Below the pieces are notes generated by a model. The model had not been told where the DNA came from. It saw only the letters and a program-made list of their open reading frames with translations, and searched no databases. From positions 158,477 through 222,476 of the forward strand of contig NZ_KB905841.1 of the NCBI RefSeq assembly GCF_000381065.1: a stretch of DNA of 64,000 bases, read 5' to 3'. This document shows positions 1 through 9,239 of the stretch, in pieces (within the stretch, counting starts at the first letter, position 1; every line of letters begins with the position of its first letter). The stretch is from Propionispira raffinosivorans DSM 20765. GTDB taxonomy: Bacteria > Bacillota > Negativicutes > Selenomonadales > Selenomonadaceae. The position numbers were made by a program, and so were the translations under genes.

Positions 1-1818
1 TTGCTTTCGATTTTCCGGTACGGGAATGTATTTTTTGCGGCTCAGATACTGACCCGTAATCGATCCCTTCGCCGCCTTGATATCTTCAACACTTCCTTTA
101 GCCACAATATAGCCACCAGCTTCACCAGCCGTCGGTCCAACATCAATAATATAATCGGCCGCATACATTGTATCTTCATCATGCTCAACGACCAGCAGAG
201 TATTACCAAGATCACGCAAATGTTTCAATGTAGCCAAAAGACGGTTGTTATCGCGTTGATGCAGTCCAATACTTGGTTCATCGAGGATATAAAGAACGCC
301 CACCAGTCCCGATCCAATCTGTGTCGCTAACCGAATCCGCTGTGCTTCACCACCCGACAAGGTACCAGCGGCCCGACTGAGCGTCAGATAATCCAAGCCA
401 ACATCCAGCAAAAATCCCAAACGGGCATGAATTTCTTTTAAAATCTGTGCAGCAATAAACTGTTCTCGTTCGCTTAACGTAAGCTGCTTAAAAAACACAT
501 CGCACTCAGCAATCGTTAAACTTGTAACCTCATGAATATTTTTCTCGCCCACTTTTATGGCAAGTGTTTCCGGCTTAAGGCGCGCTCCATGACAAACTGG
601 ACAAGCTTTACTGCTCATATACGATTCATATTCTTCACGCATCGTATCCGAATTTGTTTCGCTGTAACGACGGTTTAAAAGTGGCATTACACCTTCAAAT
701 ACCGAATGATACTCCTTGTATTCGCCAAACATATTTTCATAGAAATACGTGAACTTTTCATCACCTGAACCATATAAAATAAGATTTTGCACCGTTTCAT
801 TGAGATCGGTCCACTTACTGTCCACTGTATATTTATACTGTTTCAGCACAGCATCTAACTGGCACATCGCATAGGAATTCAGATTGCGCGACAACGGGGC
901 AAATAAGCCCTCTGCAAAAGTCAATTCAGGATTTGGCATCACAAGTTCTAAATCAAATTCCATGTTATTGCCAAGTCCGCTGCACGCCGGACAAGCTCCA
1001 TATGGACTGTTAAAAGAAAACATACGCGGGGCAATTTCCGGCAGACTGATGCCGCAATCCACACAAGCAAAATTCTGACTAAACATCAACGTCTCGCCAT
1101 CAACAATTTGAATATAAACAACACCCTGACCAAGTTCGAGAGCTGTTTCTAACGAATCGGCCAAACGCTGTTCCAGTCCATCGCGAATCACCAGTCGATC
1201 AATAACAACTTCAATCGTATGTTTCTTGTTTTTTTCAAGATTGATTTCCTCATTAATATCTTGTATTTCACCATCAATGCGGACCCTTACATAGCCATCC
1301 TTACGAATCTGCTCTAAAACCTTGCGATGTTCGCCTTTTTTACCACGAATAATTTGCGCCATAATCAAAAGCTTTGTTTTTTCCGGCTGTGTCAAAATTT
1401 GGTCAATCATTTGATCAACCGTCTGCTGCGTAATCAATTTACCGCATTTCGGGCAGTGAGGACGCCCTGCACGAGCAAACATCAACCGCAGGTAATCATA
1501 GATTTCCGTAACCGTTCCGACGGTTGAGCGAGGATTACGACTGGTTGTTTTTTGATCGATGGAAATCGCCGGTGAAAGTCCTTCGATATAATCAACATCC
1601 GGTTTATCCATCTGCCCCAAAAACTGTCTGGCATAAGCTGACAACGACTCTACATAACGTCTTTGTCCTTCTGCATAAATTGTATCAAAAGCCAGTGATG
1701 ATTTGCCTGAACCACTCAGGCCCGTAATCACGACAAGCTTGTCACGTGGTATTTCAATATCGATATTTTTTAAATTATGCTCTCTGGCACCCTTAACTTT
1801 GATTACATTATCCTTCAC
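1..1818 (-). CDS. uvrA: UvrABC excinuclease subunit A, N-terminal 606 residues (runs off the left edge)
   Basis: This is the damage-recognition ATPase of nucleotide excision repair. The frame is open from a GTG at 1818 to the window edge, about two thirds of the usual ~940 residues. The start reads [19 protein letters not shown]. The first Walker A (GLSGSGKSS) lies near residue 30, followed by the signature stretch [12 protein letters not shown] and the CPKCGKLI and ACPACSGLG cysteine pairs of the zinc-binding regions. It starts 14 bases after the uvrB stop, with GGGGTG as a modest ribosome site, so it is translated from the uvrB transcript. GTG was chosen because it gives the family N-terminus and no ATG is nearby. 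The C-terminal ATPase half is outside the window. Identification is secure. Confidence 0.95.
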   Translation of the reverse strand, partial: MKDNVIKVKGAREHNLKNIDIEIPRDKLVVITGLSGSGKSSLAFDTIYAEGQRRYVESLSAYARQFLGQMDKPDVDYIEGLSPAISIDQKTTSRNPRSTVGTVTEIYDYLRLMFARAGRPHCPKCGKLITQQTVDQMIDQILTQPEKTKLLIMAQIIRGKKGEHRKVLEQIRKDGYVRVRIDGEIQDINEEINLEKNKKHTIEVVIDRLVIRDGLEQRLADSLETALELGQGVVYIQIVDGETLMFSQNFACVDCGISLPEIAPRMFSFNSPYGACPACSGLGNNMEFDLELVMPNPELTFAEGLFAPLSRNLNSYAMCQLDAVLKQYKYTVDSKWTDLNETVQNLILYGSGDEKFTYFYENMFGEYKEYHSVFEGVMPLLNRRYSETNSDTMREEYESYMSSKACPVCHGARLKPETLAIKVGEKNIHEVTSLTIAECDVFFKQLTLSEREQFIAAQILKEIHARLGFLLDVGLDYLTLSRAAGTLSGGEAQRIRLATQIGSGLVGVLYILDEPSIGLHQRDNNRLLATLKHLRDLGNTLLVVEHDEDTMYAADYIIDVGPTAGEAGGYIVAKGSVEDIKAAKGSITGQYLSRKKYIPVPENRKQ

Positions 1819-1832
1819 ATTAACACCCCAAA

Positions 1833-3899
1833 CTAATTGTTTCGATCGTCTCGATTTCGTCTTTTCACAGCCTTTGCTGGCAGACTGCCCTTGAGTTCTA
1901 CAATCATATCACGCAGATTCGCTGCTTTTTCAAATTCCATATTGCGCGATGCCAGCCGCATTTCTTTCGTCAGCGTCGTAATTAATTCTTCTTTTTCAGT
2001 AGCTGACATTTTCAACCTCGATTTTGGCTGCGTTATATATTCCCCCTGACCTTCTGCAACCATCGTCGTTTCAATCAAGTTCTTAATTTTCTTATGGATT
2101 GTCTGTGGTGTAATATGATGTTCTATATTATAAAGAGCCTGCACTTCACGGCGGCGATCGGTCTCATCAATCGCCCGCTTCATCGAATCCGTAATACGAT
2201 CCGCATACATGATAACCAGTCCCTCAGAATTACGTGCCGCCCGCCCAATTGTTTGGATAAGCGCCGTATCGGAACGCAAAAAGCCTTCCTTATCTGCATC
2301 TAAGATTGCCACCAGCGATACTTCCGGCAAATCAAGTCCTTCTCGCAGCAAATTGATCCCCACCAGCACATCAAATACGCCGGCTCGAAGGTCACGCAAT
2401 ATTTCCGCGCGTTCCATCGTCACGATATCCGAATGCAGGTAGCGGACCTTGATACCCAGTTCTTTAAGATAATCCGTCAGATTTTCAGCCATTTTTTTCG
2501 TTAAAGTCGTAACCAATACCCGTTCATTTTTGGTAATTCGCACTTTGATCTCCGAAAACAAATTATCCATTTGCCCCGTAAGTGGACGAACCTCAATCTG
2601 TGGGTCCAGAAGTCCCGTTGGCCTGATAATTTGCTGAACAACTTGATTGGCTTCGCCTAATTCGTATTTAGACGGTGTTGCTGATACATAAATGATCTGA
2701 TTAATATGTGCCACAAATTCAGGAAACTGCATAGGCCGATTATCAAAAGCAGATGGCAGGCGAAAGCCATTTCCCACCAGAGATTCTTTACGTGACCGAT
2801 CTCCAGCATACATCGCCCTGATCTGGGGAATCGTCACATGCGATTCATCGACCACAATCAAAAAATCTTCGGGGAAATAATCGAGCAAGGTAAACGGCGG
2901 ATCTCCAGCATGACGCTGGGTCAAATGACGTGAATAATTTTCAATACCGGAACAATAGCCCATTTCCTGCATCATTTCCAAATCATAATGAGTCCGCTGT
3001 TCTAACCGTTGGGCCTCAACAAGTTTATTTTCCGACCGCAATAACGCCAGACGTTCATCCAGCTCTGTCTCAATGGTTTCCATAGCCGTCTGCAAATGTT
3101 CTTTCGAGGTAACATAATGTGAGGCCGGATAAATCATGACATGCTTGCGCTCACCATAAATTTCACCAGTGAGTACATCCACTTCTAAAATCCGTTCGAT
3201 TTCATCACCAAATAATTCCAGACGAATCGCACGCTCGTTGTATCCGGCAGGAAATATCTCAACCACATCACCACGAACCCGAAACTTCCCCCTGACAAAA
3301 TTAATGTCATTGCGCTCATATTGGATACTCACCAACTTACGTAAAATCGAATCACGATCATACGTCTGTCCTTCACGAATCGATAGCACCAGTTCTTTAT
3401 AATCTTCAGGTGAACCAAGTCCATAAATACAAGACACACTTGCCACAATAATAACATCACGGCGCTCAAACAAAGAACAGGTTGCGGAATGCCGCAATTT
3501 ATCAATTTCATCATTGATCGAAGCATCCTTCTCGATATATGTATCAGTCTGGGCAATATACGCTTCCGGCTGATAATAGTCATAATAACTCACAAAATAT
3601 TCCACAGCATTATTGGGGAAAAACTCTTTAAACTCACTTGCCAGCTGCGCCGCCAGAGTTTTATTATGGGCAATAACCAAGGTCGGTTTTTGAACCTTTT
3701 CAATCGTTTTTGCAATTGTAAATGTTTTCCCGGTCCCCGTTGCCCCAAGCAAAACTTGGGCAGTCTGCCCGTTTTCAAGCCCAGCAGCCAGATCTTCAAT
3801 CGCTTGCGGCTGATCACCTGTTGGTTCAAAAGGAGCAAAGACCTTAAAAGGAACTTCATTTTCCAAGTGCAGTGTATTTAACTTAGGAACTGTAGCCAT
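1833..3899 (-). CDS. uvrB: UvrABC excinuclease subunit B
   Basis: UvrB is the helicase-like damage-verification subunit of nucleotide excision repair; it loads with UvrA and recruits UvrC. The 688 residues are the normal length. Visible are Walker A GATGTGKT, the beta-hairpin region with [10 protein letters not shown], the DESH box, the superfamily 2 segments with QTIGRAARN, and a C-terminal UVR motif ([19 protein letters not shown]). An upstream in-frame ATG at 3914 has no ribosome site, whereas the ATG at 3899 has GGAG nine bases before it, so I use 3899. It is the first gene of a uvrB-uvrA pair and is probably SOS-controlled through the LexA-like box at 3976-3987. Confidence 0.97.
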   Translation of the reverse strand: MATVPKLNTLHLENEVPFKVFAPFEPTGDQPQAIEDLAAGLENGQTAQVLLGATGTGKTFTIAKTIEKVQKPTLVIAHNKTLAAQLASEFKEFFPNNAVEYFVSYYDYYQPEAYIAQTDTYIEKDASINDEIDKLRHSATCSLFERRDVIIVASVSCIYGLGSPEDYKELVLSIREGQTYDRDSILRKLVSIQYERNDINFVRGKFRVRGDVVEIFPAGYNERAIRLELFGDEIERILEVDVLTGEIYGERKHVMIYPASHYVTSKEHLQTAMETIETELDERLALLRSENKLVEAQRLEQRTHYDLEMMQEMGYCSGIENYSRHLTQRHAGDPPFTLLDYFPEDFLIVVDESHVTIPQIRAMYAGDRSRKESLVGNGFRLPSAFDNRPMQFPEFVAHINQIIYVSATPSKYELGEANQVVQQIIRPTGLLDPQIEVRPLTGQMDNLFSEIKVRITKNERVLVTTLTKKMAENLTDYLKELGIKVRYLHSDIVTMERAEILRDLRAGVFDVLVGINLLREGLDLPEVSLVAILDADKEGFLRSDTALIQTIGRAARNSEGLVIMYADRITDSMKRAIDETDRRREVQALYNIEHHITPQTIHKKIKNLIETTMVAEGQGEYITQPKSRLKMSATEKEELITTLTKEMRLASRNMEFEKAANLRDMIVELKGSLPAKAVKRRNRDDRNN

Positions 3900-3975
3900 A
3901 TTTTTACACTCCATATTATCAATAATAATTATTTGTTATCTTTAATTATAATTTAGATTCACTTTATTTACTAGT

Positions 3976-3994
3976 GAACGTATGTACTATTATA
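3976..3994 (-). promoter_or_regulatory. uvrB promoter -10 with overlapping LexA/DinR-like operator
   Basis: On the minus strand a perfect TATAAT (3994-3989) is followed at once by GTACATACGTTC (3987-3976). This matches the Gram-positive LexA core GAAC-N4-GTTC at 7 of 8 defined positions. A poor -35 (TTGCAG) lies 17 bases upstream, inside the preceding terminator. An operator overlapping the transcription start is the classic arrangement for SOS-regulated uvrBA. Binding is inferred, not shown. Confidence 0.55.
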
Positions 3995-3999
3995 TAACG

Positions 4000-4029
4000 A
4001 AAAAAGAGGCACTGCAATCACAGCGCCCC
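4000..4029 (-). terminator. intrinsic terminator after the ctpA-like gene
   Basis: The minus strand carries an 8-bp stem (GGGGCGCT with AGTGCCTC, including two G-U pairs) followed by six T. It sits 19 bases beyond the S41 peptidase stop and ends the ftsE-ftsX-M23-S41 unit. Confidence 0.75.
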
Positions 4030-4047
4030 ATTTATTGAATAAAATCT

Positions 4048-5193
4048 TTATTGCATTTTTTCTTGTAATACAGTCAATGCTTTCGCGAGTTGATTATCAA
4101 CTCCGCCGTTCACATCAAGTTCTACCGGAACATCCGGATCAATACCGATACCATCGATACTTCGACCGCTTGGTGTATAGTATTTAGCGATCGTAAGCTT
4201 TAATGCAGTCCCACCATACATTGGCATAACAACCTGCACTGAACCTTTTCCATAGGATTTTGTGCCAACCAGCGTACCGGCCTGCGTATCCTGAATAGCA
4301 CCAGCAACGATTTCAGCAGCGCTGGCACTACCGCCATTAATTAAAACAACCAACGGATATTTAACTTGTTCAAGAGTCGATTCATGAACTTCTTCTGAAC
4401 CATCTCGTTTGTCAATCGAAACAATTTTACCTTTCGGCACCAGCATATTAGCAATATCCACGCTGGCGGTCAATAGACCCCCTGGATTGTTACGTAAATC
4501 AAGAACCATACCTTTCATGCCTTTGGCTTCAAGATCGGCATAAGCTGTCTTAAACTCCTGCCCAGTACGTTCACCAAACGAAGCGATACGAATATACCCA
4601 ATGCCATTGTCCATCATTTCATGACCAACGCTTTTCGTTTCAATATTGGAACGAGTGAGTTCATATTCTTTATCTTCTACGCCTTGACGACGAATCGTCA
4701 AAACTACCTTCGTACCCGCATCACCACGAATCTTATTGGCAACCTGATCGATTGGCATATCTTTGGTTTCTTCGTCATTAATTTTAATGATTTGATCACC
4801 AGTCTGAATGCCAGCGGCTTCCCCCGGCGTGCCCTCAACAGCTGAAATAACAGTTATAACCTGGTCTTTCACACCCATGACAACACCAATACCACCAAAA
4901 GAGCCTTCGGTATGGCTTACCAAATCTTTATACATAGTTTGATCCATATAAACAGAATGTGGATCATTCAGCGACTGCATCATACCAGAAATAGCCCCAT
5001 CAATCAATTTTGTATCATCCACTTCATTCACAAACTGCGTTTCAATAAATCGCATTGCATGAAAAAACCGCATCGTATCGGCCAGTTTATACTGATTCAT
5101 TCCCAGAAAATAATAGGCACCGCCAAGTGTTAGCCCCGACGCCAAAATAGCGATTCCAAAAGCACCAAGAATGATTTTCTTTTTATTATTCAT
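4048..5193 (-). CDS. S41-family C-terminal processing peptidase (CtpA/CtpB type)
   Basis: This is a 381-residue serine protease anchored outside the cytoplasmic membrane. It has one N-terminal membrane segment (about residues 7-30), a PDZ domain (about 95-180, with GIGVVMG and GDQIIKIN), then the S41 catalytic domain. The Ser-Lys dyad is visible as Ser291 in NGGSASAAE and Lys316 in SYGKGSVQ, the 25-residue spacing typical of Prc/CtpB. GGGGAG precedes the ATG by six bases. It is the last gene of the ftsE-ftsX-M23 unit, 36 bases after the peptidase stop, which suggests it trims a cell-envelope or divisome substrate. The substrate cannot be named from sequence. Confidence 0.9.
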   Translation of the reverse strand: MNNKKKIILGAFGIAILASGLTLGGAYYFLGMNQYKLADTMRFFHAMRFIETQFVNEVDDTKLIDGAISGMMQSLNDPHSVYMDQTMYKDLVSHTEGSFGGIGVVMGVKDQVITVISAVEGTPGEAAGIQTGDQIIKINDEETKDMPIDQVANKIRGDAGTKVVLTIRRQGVEDKEYELTRSNIETKSVGHEMMDNGIGYIRIASFGERTGQEFKTAYADLEAKGMKGMVLDLRNNPGGLLTASVDIANMLVPKGKIVSIDKRDGSEEVHESTLEQVKYPLVVLINGGSASAAEIVAGAIQDTQAGTLVGTKSYGKGSVQVVMPMYGGTALKLTIAKYYTPSGRSIDGIGIDPDVPVELDVNGGVDNQLAKALTVLQEKMQ

Positions 5194-5229
5194 ATATTTC
5201 TCCCCTCAAGCTTCCAGGGATTACAAAGT

Positions 5230-6354
5230 TTACAAGTAATCATATGGACTCACTGCTTTACCATTTACATCGACCTCAAAATGACAATGCGGCCCTGTAG
5301 AATTTCCAGTCGATCCAACATAAGCGATAACCTGGCCTTGCGAAACCGTCTGGCCTTCACTTACGTTGAGTGATTGACAATGTCCATACAGCGTATTAAG
5401 CCCATTTCCATGGTCAATGATGACAGTATTCCCGTAACCACTAATCCAGCCTGCATTAATGACAACCCCGCCATCAGCTGCAAGAATTGGATCACCGTAA
5501 TCACCAGCAATATCAAGCCCGCTATGAAAAATCTGCCTGCCAAAAATAGGATGTGTACGCCAGCCAAATTCTGAGGTAATTGGTCCGGATAACGGCCAAA
5601 TCATACGACCGCCGGATGTATGCGATGCACCCGTACCACGATATTTACTTTGACGAATCAGCTTTTCGACTTCACTTGATGCAGCAATCGTTTCCTGATA
5701 GGCACGTTCTGCTGTATCACGATCATACATTACTTTATCAAGAAGTTTTTGTTTCTTGGCTTTGCTTTCCGTGACCAATTGTTCTTTTTCTTTTGCTGCC
5801 TTTTCCAGTTCTTCCATGACAATATGATCTTTTTCCAGCTCTGCTTTTTTATCTAAGATCAGAGCTTTCTCTTCCTGGACTTTCGTAATCAGATCATAAT
5901 CATACTTCATGATTCGCTTTAGCAGATCCATTCTTGTCATAAAATCAGAAAAGTCTTTCGCTCCAAATAATACATCAAGATAGCTGATCTGTCCATTAAT
6001 ATAAATATCACGAATTCGTTTATCGAGAATCGTTGTCTTTTTCTTCAAATCAACTTCTGTTTTTTCCAGCAATATTTTATTCTGATCCATTTTTGCTTCC
6101 GTATCATTGAGTTTTTTCTTCACTTCTTTATATTCAGCCGCAGCCGCATCGACATCTGCCTGCAAAGATCTCATTTGCCCTGATATCGTATTGACTTCAG
6201 CCCCTGCTGAATCGGCTTTATTTTTCTGATCGGTTGCCTGTTTTTGCAAAGTATCCAGCTTGTCTTGAAGTGACTCGGCCAACACAGTTGCCGAAAAAGA
6301 ACTCAGCACGACAATTACTGTTAAAACCAGCCAATAATGCTTTATTTCTCTCAC
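5230..6354 (-). CDS. secreted coiled-coil M23 (LytM) murein hydrolase, EnvC/PcsB-like FtsEX partner
   Basis: The 374-residue protein has a signal peptide (about 1-26, hydrophobic, ending ATVLAES), a long charged coiled coil (about 28-240) and a C-terminal LytM/M23 zinc peptidase domain. The zinc ligands are seen in FHSGLDIAG and GPHCHFEVD. The upstream neighbour is FtsX, and proteins of this architecture are activated by FtsEX to open septal peptidoglycan, so that role is inferred. The upstream TTG at 6360 lies only two bases from AAGGAG, whereas GTG at 6354 lies eight bases away; I chose the GTG. Endopeptidase activity is likely because all M23 ligands are retained. Confidence 0.88.
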   Translation of the reverse strand: MREIKHYWLVLTVIVVLSSFSATVLAESLQDKLDTLQKQATDQKNKADSAGAEVNTISGQMRSLQADVDAAAAEYKEVKKKLNDTEAKMDQNKILLEKTEVDLKKKTTILDKRIRDIYINGQISYLDVLFGAKDFSDFMTRMDLLKRIMKYDYDLITKVQEEKALILDKKAELEKDHIVMEELEKAAKEKEQLVTESKAKKQKLLDKVMYDRDTAERAYQETIAASSEVEKLIRQSKYRGTGASHTSGGRMIWPLSGPITSEFGWRTHPIFGRQIFHSGLDIAGDYGDPILAADGGVVINAGWISGYGNTVIIDHGNGLNTLYGHCQSLNVSEGQTVSQGQVIAYVGSTGNSTGPHCHFEVDVNGKAVSPYDYL

Positions 6355-6366
6355 GCTCAACTCTCC

Positions 6367-7254
6367 TTACACCTTTAAGAACCGTTTTAATGAAATCGTA
6401 CTGCCCAGTGCACCAATAAAAGTACCGCTAATCAGTATCGCCAGACTGATATAATTCAAAAATGGATATTCGGGAATTAGTGGTAAAAATGTCAACGTAT
6501 CATAAACCCGCGCTGTAACTGCACTATAGGAGCTGCGCAAAATAATCGTTGCAATCGCACCACCAAAAAAGCCTAAGACCATGCCTTCGAGTAAAAATGG
6601 CCAGCGAATAAACCAGTCCGTTGCCCCAACATATTTCATGATAGCAATTTCCTTACGCCGAGCAAAAACAGTCAGCCGGATTGTATTGGATATAATAAAC
6701 ACCGTCGCACCTGCTAAAACCAGCATAATCCCCAGACCAAATAAACGAACCATCCGCGTTAAATCAAATAAATGTTCTACAACATCCTGCCCGAATTTAG
6801 CCGACTCGACCCCCTCGATCTGACTGATAGATTCCGATAGCGTCTTAACAAAATCAGGTCGTTGCACCGTAACTTCAAAAGCATTTGGTAAAGGATTCGT
6901 ATCTCCTAAAGCTGTAAGTAAAAATTTCTGATCCCCCAGACGGTCTTTAAAGCGTTCCAACGCTTTGTCTTTATCTATATACGTGATGGTTTCGATTCCC
7001 TGAAAATCTTTGATTTTACCCTCAATGCGATCAATATCTTTTTGCTTTAAATCATCCTGCAAGTACACACTGATCTGCACCTGTGATTCCAGTGAGGCTG
7101 CCATCTTGTTAAGATTCAATACTACAATCAAAAACATGCCAAGAATGAGCAGTGACACCGCCACTGTTCCAATGGAAGCGAAAGACATCCAGTTATTTCG
7201 TTTCAAAGAAACGAAAACTTCCCGAATAAAATGCTCCACTGTTCTAATCTTCAT
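6367..7254 (-). CDS. ftsX: cell-division ABC transporter permease FtsX
   Basis: FtsX is the membrane half of the FtsEX complex, which transmits ATP-driven changes to extracellular peptidoglycan hydrolases. The 295-residue protein shows the first membrane segment (about 22-45), a large external domain with SLESQVQISVYLQDD, and three C-terminal membrane segments in the FtsX/MacB fold. The start at 7254 (MKIRTVEHFIREVF) is preceded by GGAAGGGG nine bases away and overlaps the ftsE stop by 11 bases, indicating translational coupling. An upstream in-frame ATG would give an atypical extension. Confidence 0.95.
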   Translation of the reverse strand: MKIRTVEHFIREVFVSLKRNNWMSFASIGTVAVSLLILGMFLIVVLNLNKMAASLESQVQISVYLQDDLKQKDIDRIEGKIKDFQGIETITYIDKDKALERFKDRLGDQKFLLTALGDTNPLPNAFEVTVQRPDFVKTLSESISQIEGVESAKFGQDVVEHLFDLTRMVRLFGLGIMLVLAGATVFIISNTIRLTVFARRKEIAIMKYVGATDWFIRWPFLLEGMVLGFFGGAIATIILRSSYSAVTARVYDTLTFLPLIPEYPFLNYISLAILISGTFIGALGSTISLKRFLKV

Positions 7255-7930
7255 AACCATATGCCCCTTCCATTTCATCGCGGGCAATACGTCCATCTTC
7301 AATTGCTACAACACGTTTATGCATCGTATCGACAATCGTCTTATCATGCGTAGCCATTACAATCGTTGTTCCAGCCTTATTGATACGCGTAAAAATATCC
7401 ATAATCCCCCAAGACGTATCCGGGTCCAAATTACCAGTCGGTTCATCCGCAATCACGATTTGCGGATTATTAACAATTGCCCTGGCAATCGCTACCCGCT
7501 GCTGTTCGCCACCGGAAAGCTGTGAAGGAAAACATTTATATTTATCTTTGAGTCCAACAACATCCAAAACATTATTAACACACTTTTGCATCTCACGTCT
7601 TGGCGCCTCGATGACCTGCATCGCAAAAGCGATATTTTCATAGACTGTTTTCTCGGTTAAGAGACGATAATCCTGAAAAATAACTCCCAGGCCGCGCCGC
7701 AGATAAGGAACTTCTGTAGCTTCCATTTCCAGTACATTGCGTCCATTGACAACGAGTGAACCCTGTGTCGGCAAAACTTCACGCAAAAGCATTTTCACAA
7801 AAGTTGATTTGCCAGCCCCGCTTGCTCCAACAATAAAAACAAACTCCCCTTTTTCAATATCGATATCTACATTTTGTAAGGCTACTGCACCATTTTCATA
7901 AATCTTCGATACATTATGCATATGAATCAT
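7244..7930 (-). CDS. ftsE: cell-division ATP-binding protein FtsE
   Basis: FtsE is the cytoplasmic ATPase of FtsEX. The 228 residues are the family length. It has Walker A GASGAGKST, Q-loop FQDYRLL, signature LSGGEQQR, Walker B VIADEPTGNLD and the H-loop ATHDK. The start MIHMHNVSKIYE (7930) fits the family; AGGAGG lies 12 bases upstream, a little far. The longer frame up to 7987 adds 19 residues not found in FtsE. It is the first gene of the FtsEX-hydrolase-protease unit. Confidence 0.96.
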   Translation of the reverse strand: MIHMHNVSKIYENGAVALQNVDIDIEKGEFVFIVGASGAGKSTFVKMLLREVLPTQGSLVVNGRNVLEMEATEVPYLRRGLGVIFQDYRLLTEKTVYENIAFAMQVIEAPRREMQKCVNNVLDVVGLKDKYKCFPSQLSGGEQQRVAIARAIVNNPQIVIADEPTGNLDPDTSWGIMDIFTRINKAGTTIVMATHDKTIVDTMHKRVVAIEDGRIARDEMEGAYGYED

Positions 7931-8019
7931 ATAAACTATATTCCTCCTAAAACAAAACAAATCAAATCGAATTTGTCGCTTTTCCATCTCACAAAATTAC
8001 TTTTTCTCTAAAAACTATC

Positions 8020-8032
8020 TCTCATTGTAACA
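8020..8032 (-). promoter_or_regulatory. candidate extended -10 promoter for ftsE operon
   Basis: The minus strand carries TGTTACAAT (-10 TACAAT at 8029-8024 with the TG extension), between the csaB terminator and ftsE, giving a leader of about 90 bases. No good -35 is present, as is usual for extended -10 promoters. Confidence 0.4.
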
Positions 8033-8053
8033 TAAAAAAAGTCTTTTTCCTAT

Positions 8054-8095
8054 AAAAAAACGACCTCTATGCCATTACAAACATAGAAATCGTTT
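8054..8095 (-). terminator. intrinsic terminator after csaB
   Basis: The minus strand has a 14-bp stem (arms 8095-8082 and 8071-8058, two G-U pairs) with a 10-base loop and a run of T directly after it. It follows the csaB stop by about 13 bases. Confidence 0.85.
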
Positions 8096-8108
8096 CTCTA
8101 GATAAACC

Positions 8109-9239
8109 CTATTCATTCTTCATCTCACGAAAACGCTTCACCGCTTTATTATTGCCAATAAGTTCCATAGCTAGTTCCGCATTTTTTGAAGCCGCATCAC
8201 GAAGCCCGCTCAGAAGCTGTGCATTCATTTTACGAAAAATCGCTTTATCATTCCATTTTTTTCGAACCCGTACCATCAAGGTATCAACCGTCACATTTTC
8301 CAAATCCCCGACCACATCTTCGCCAATTGATTGCAAAAAACGATCAATTTTCGGATCATATGACATTCCAATCATTGGAACACCCATAACACCAGCAAAG
8401 ATCAAGGCATGGAGTCGAATGCCAATCAACAAGTCCAAATTACCAACAATAGATAAGAGTTCACTCGTCGTATATTCATCATTGAGCACAATTGACTTTT
8501 CTTTGGTTCTCAATGCAATCGTTTCCGCTGCAGCAACATCCTCCGGATACTGCATTGGCAGAAAAACAACCCTTGCATCAAATTCTTCGACAATTTGATC
8601 CGCTGCCTGTGCAATAATATCTTTATAATGAGTCCAGCAGCGCCATTCACGCACCGATATTCCCACGAGAGGTTTGGCCCCTGATGCGCCATAAGATTTA
8701 AGCACGGCGCGTCCCATTTCTTTATCTACGGGATGGATTGCCAGAACCGGGTCAGCCGTCACATGGATTGGCGGTTTATGAATATGCAGCCGTTCCAGCT
8801 CCCCTAAGGATCCGGAATCACGTACCGTAATCAAATTTGCCATATTACCAACAAATTGCATCATTCGGCGCGCAAAAGCTCCATAAATGGGGCCAATGCC
8901 CTGTGCATAAAGCATAACTGGTGTGCCAAGGCATTTTGCCAAAAACAAAATACCCATATAATAATACAAACTGCGGCCGCTTGTCACATTTTGCAACAAA
9001 CTGCCCCCACCACTAAGGAGCAAATCTGCCCGCATCATAGCTTTCGCAATATCAAACAGATTCAGCCAGGAAACCGATGCAACACCATGACGTTTTTGTG
9101 TATCAGATGGATTGGCCGAAATAACAGTAATTCGTATCTTTGGATCAATATCTGATAAAACTTCAATCATGGCCGCAAGCATAGCCTCATCTCCGGCATT
9201 TTTCGAACCATAATACCCAGAAATTACAATATTACTCAT
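8109..9239 (-). CDS. csaB: polysaccharide pyruvyl transferase CsaB
   Basis: CsaB adds ketal-linked pyruvate to a cell-wall polysaccharide, the ligand used by S-layer-homology (SLH) proteins. The 376-residue protein starts MSNIVISGYYGSKNAGDEAM, the characteristic CsaB opening, and contains LSGGGSLLQN, MLYAQGIGP and a late GIRLHALIFA motif, all diagnostic for the pyruvyl transferase family. The ATG at 9239 overlaps the end of the DUF5693 gene by eight bases; an AAGGAGG lies 13 bases upstream. In diderm Firmicutes csaB commonly travels with the DUF5693 gene as here. The pyruvylated polymer is not evident from sequence. Confidence 0.93.
   Translation of the reverse strand: MSNIVISGYYGSKNAGDEAMLAAMIEVLSDIDPKIRITVISANPSDTQKRHGVASVSWLNLFDIAKAMMRADLLLSGGGSLLQNVTSGRSLYYYMGILFLAKCLGTPVMLYAQGIGPIYGAFARRMMQFVGNMANLITVRDSGSLGELERLHIHKPPIHVTADPVLAIHPVDKEMGRAVLKSYGASGAKPLVGISVREWRCWTHYKDIIAQAADQIVEEFDARVVFLPMQYPEDVAAAETIALRTKEKSIVLNDEYTTSELLSIVGNLDLLIGIRLHALIFAGVMGVPMIGMSYDPKIDRFLQSIGEDVVGDLENVTVDTLMVRVRKKWNDKAIFRKMNAQLLSGLRDAASKNAELAMELIGNNKAVKRFREMKNE

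Noticed and set aside
7010..7525. 171-codon plus-strand frame opposite ftsX and ftsE
   Set aside because: Both minus-strand genes are certain, and the frame shows only antisense composition.
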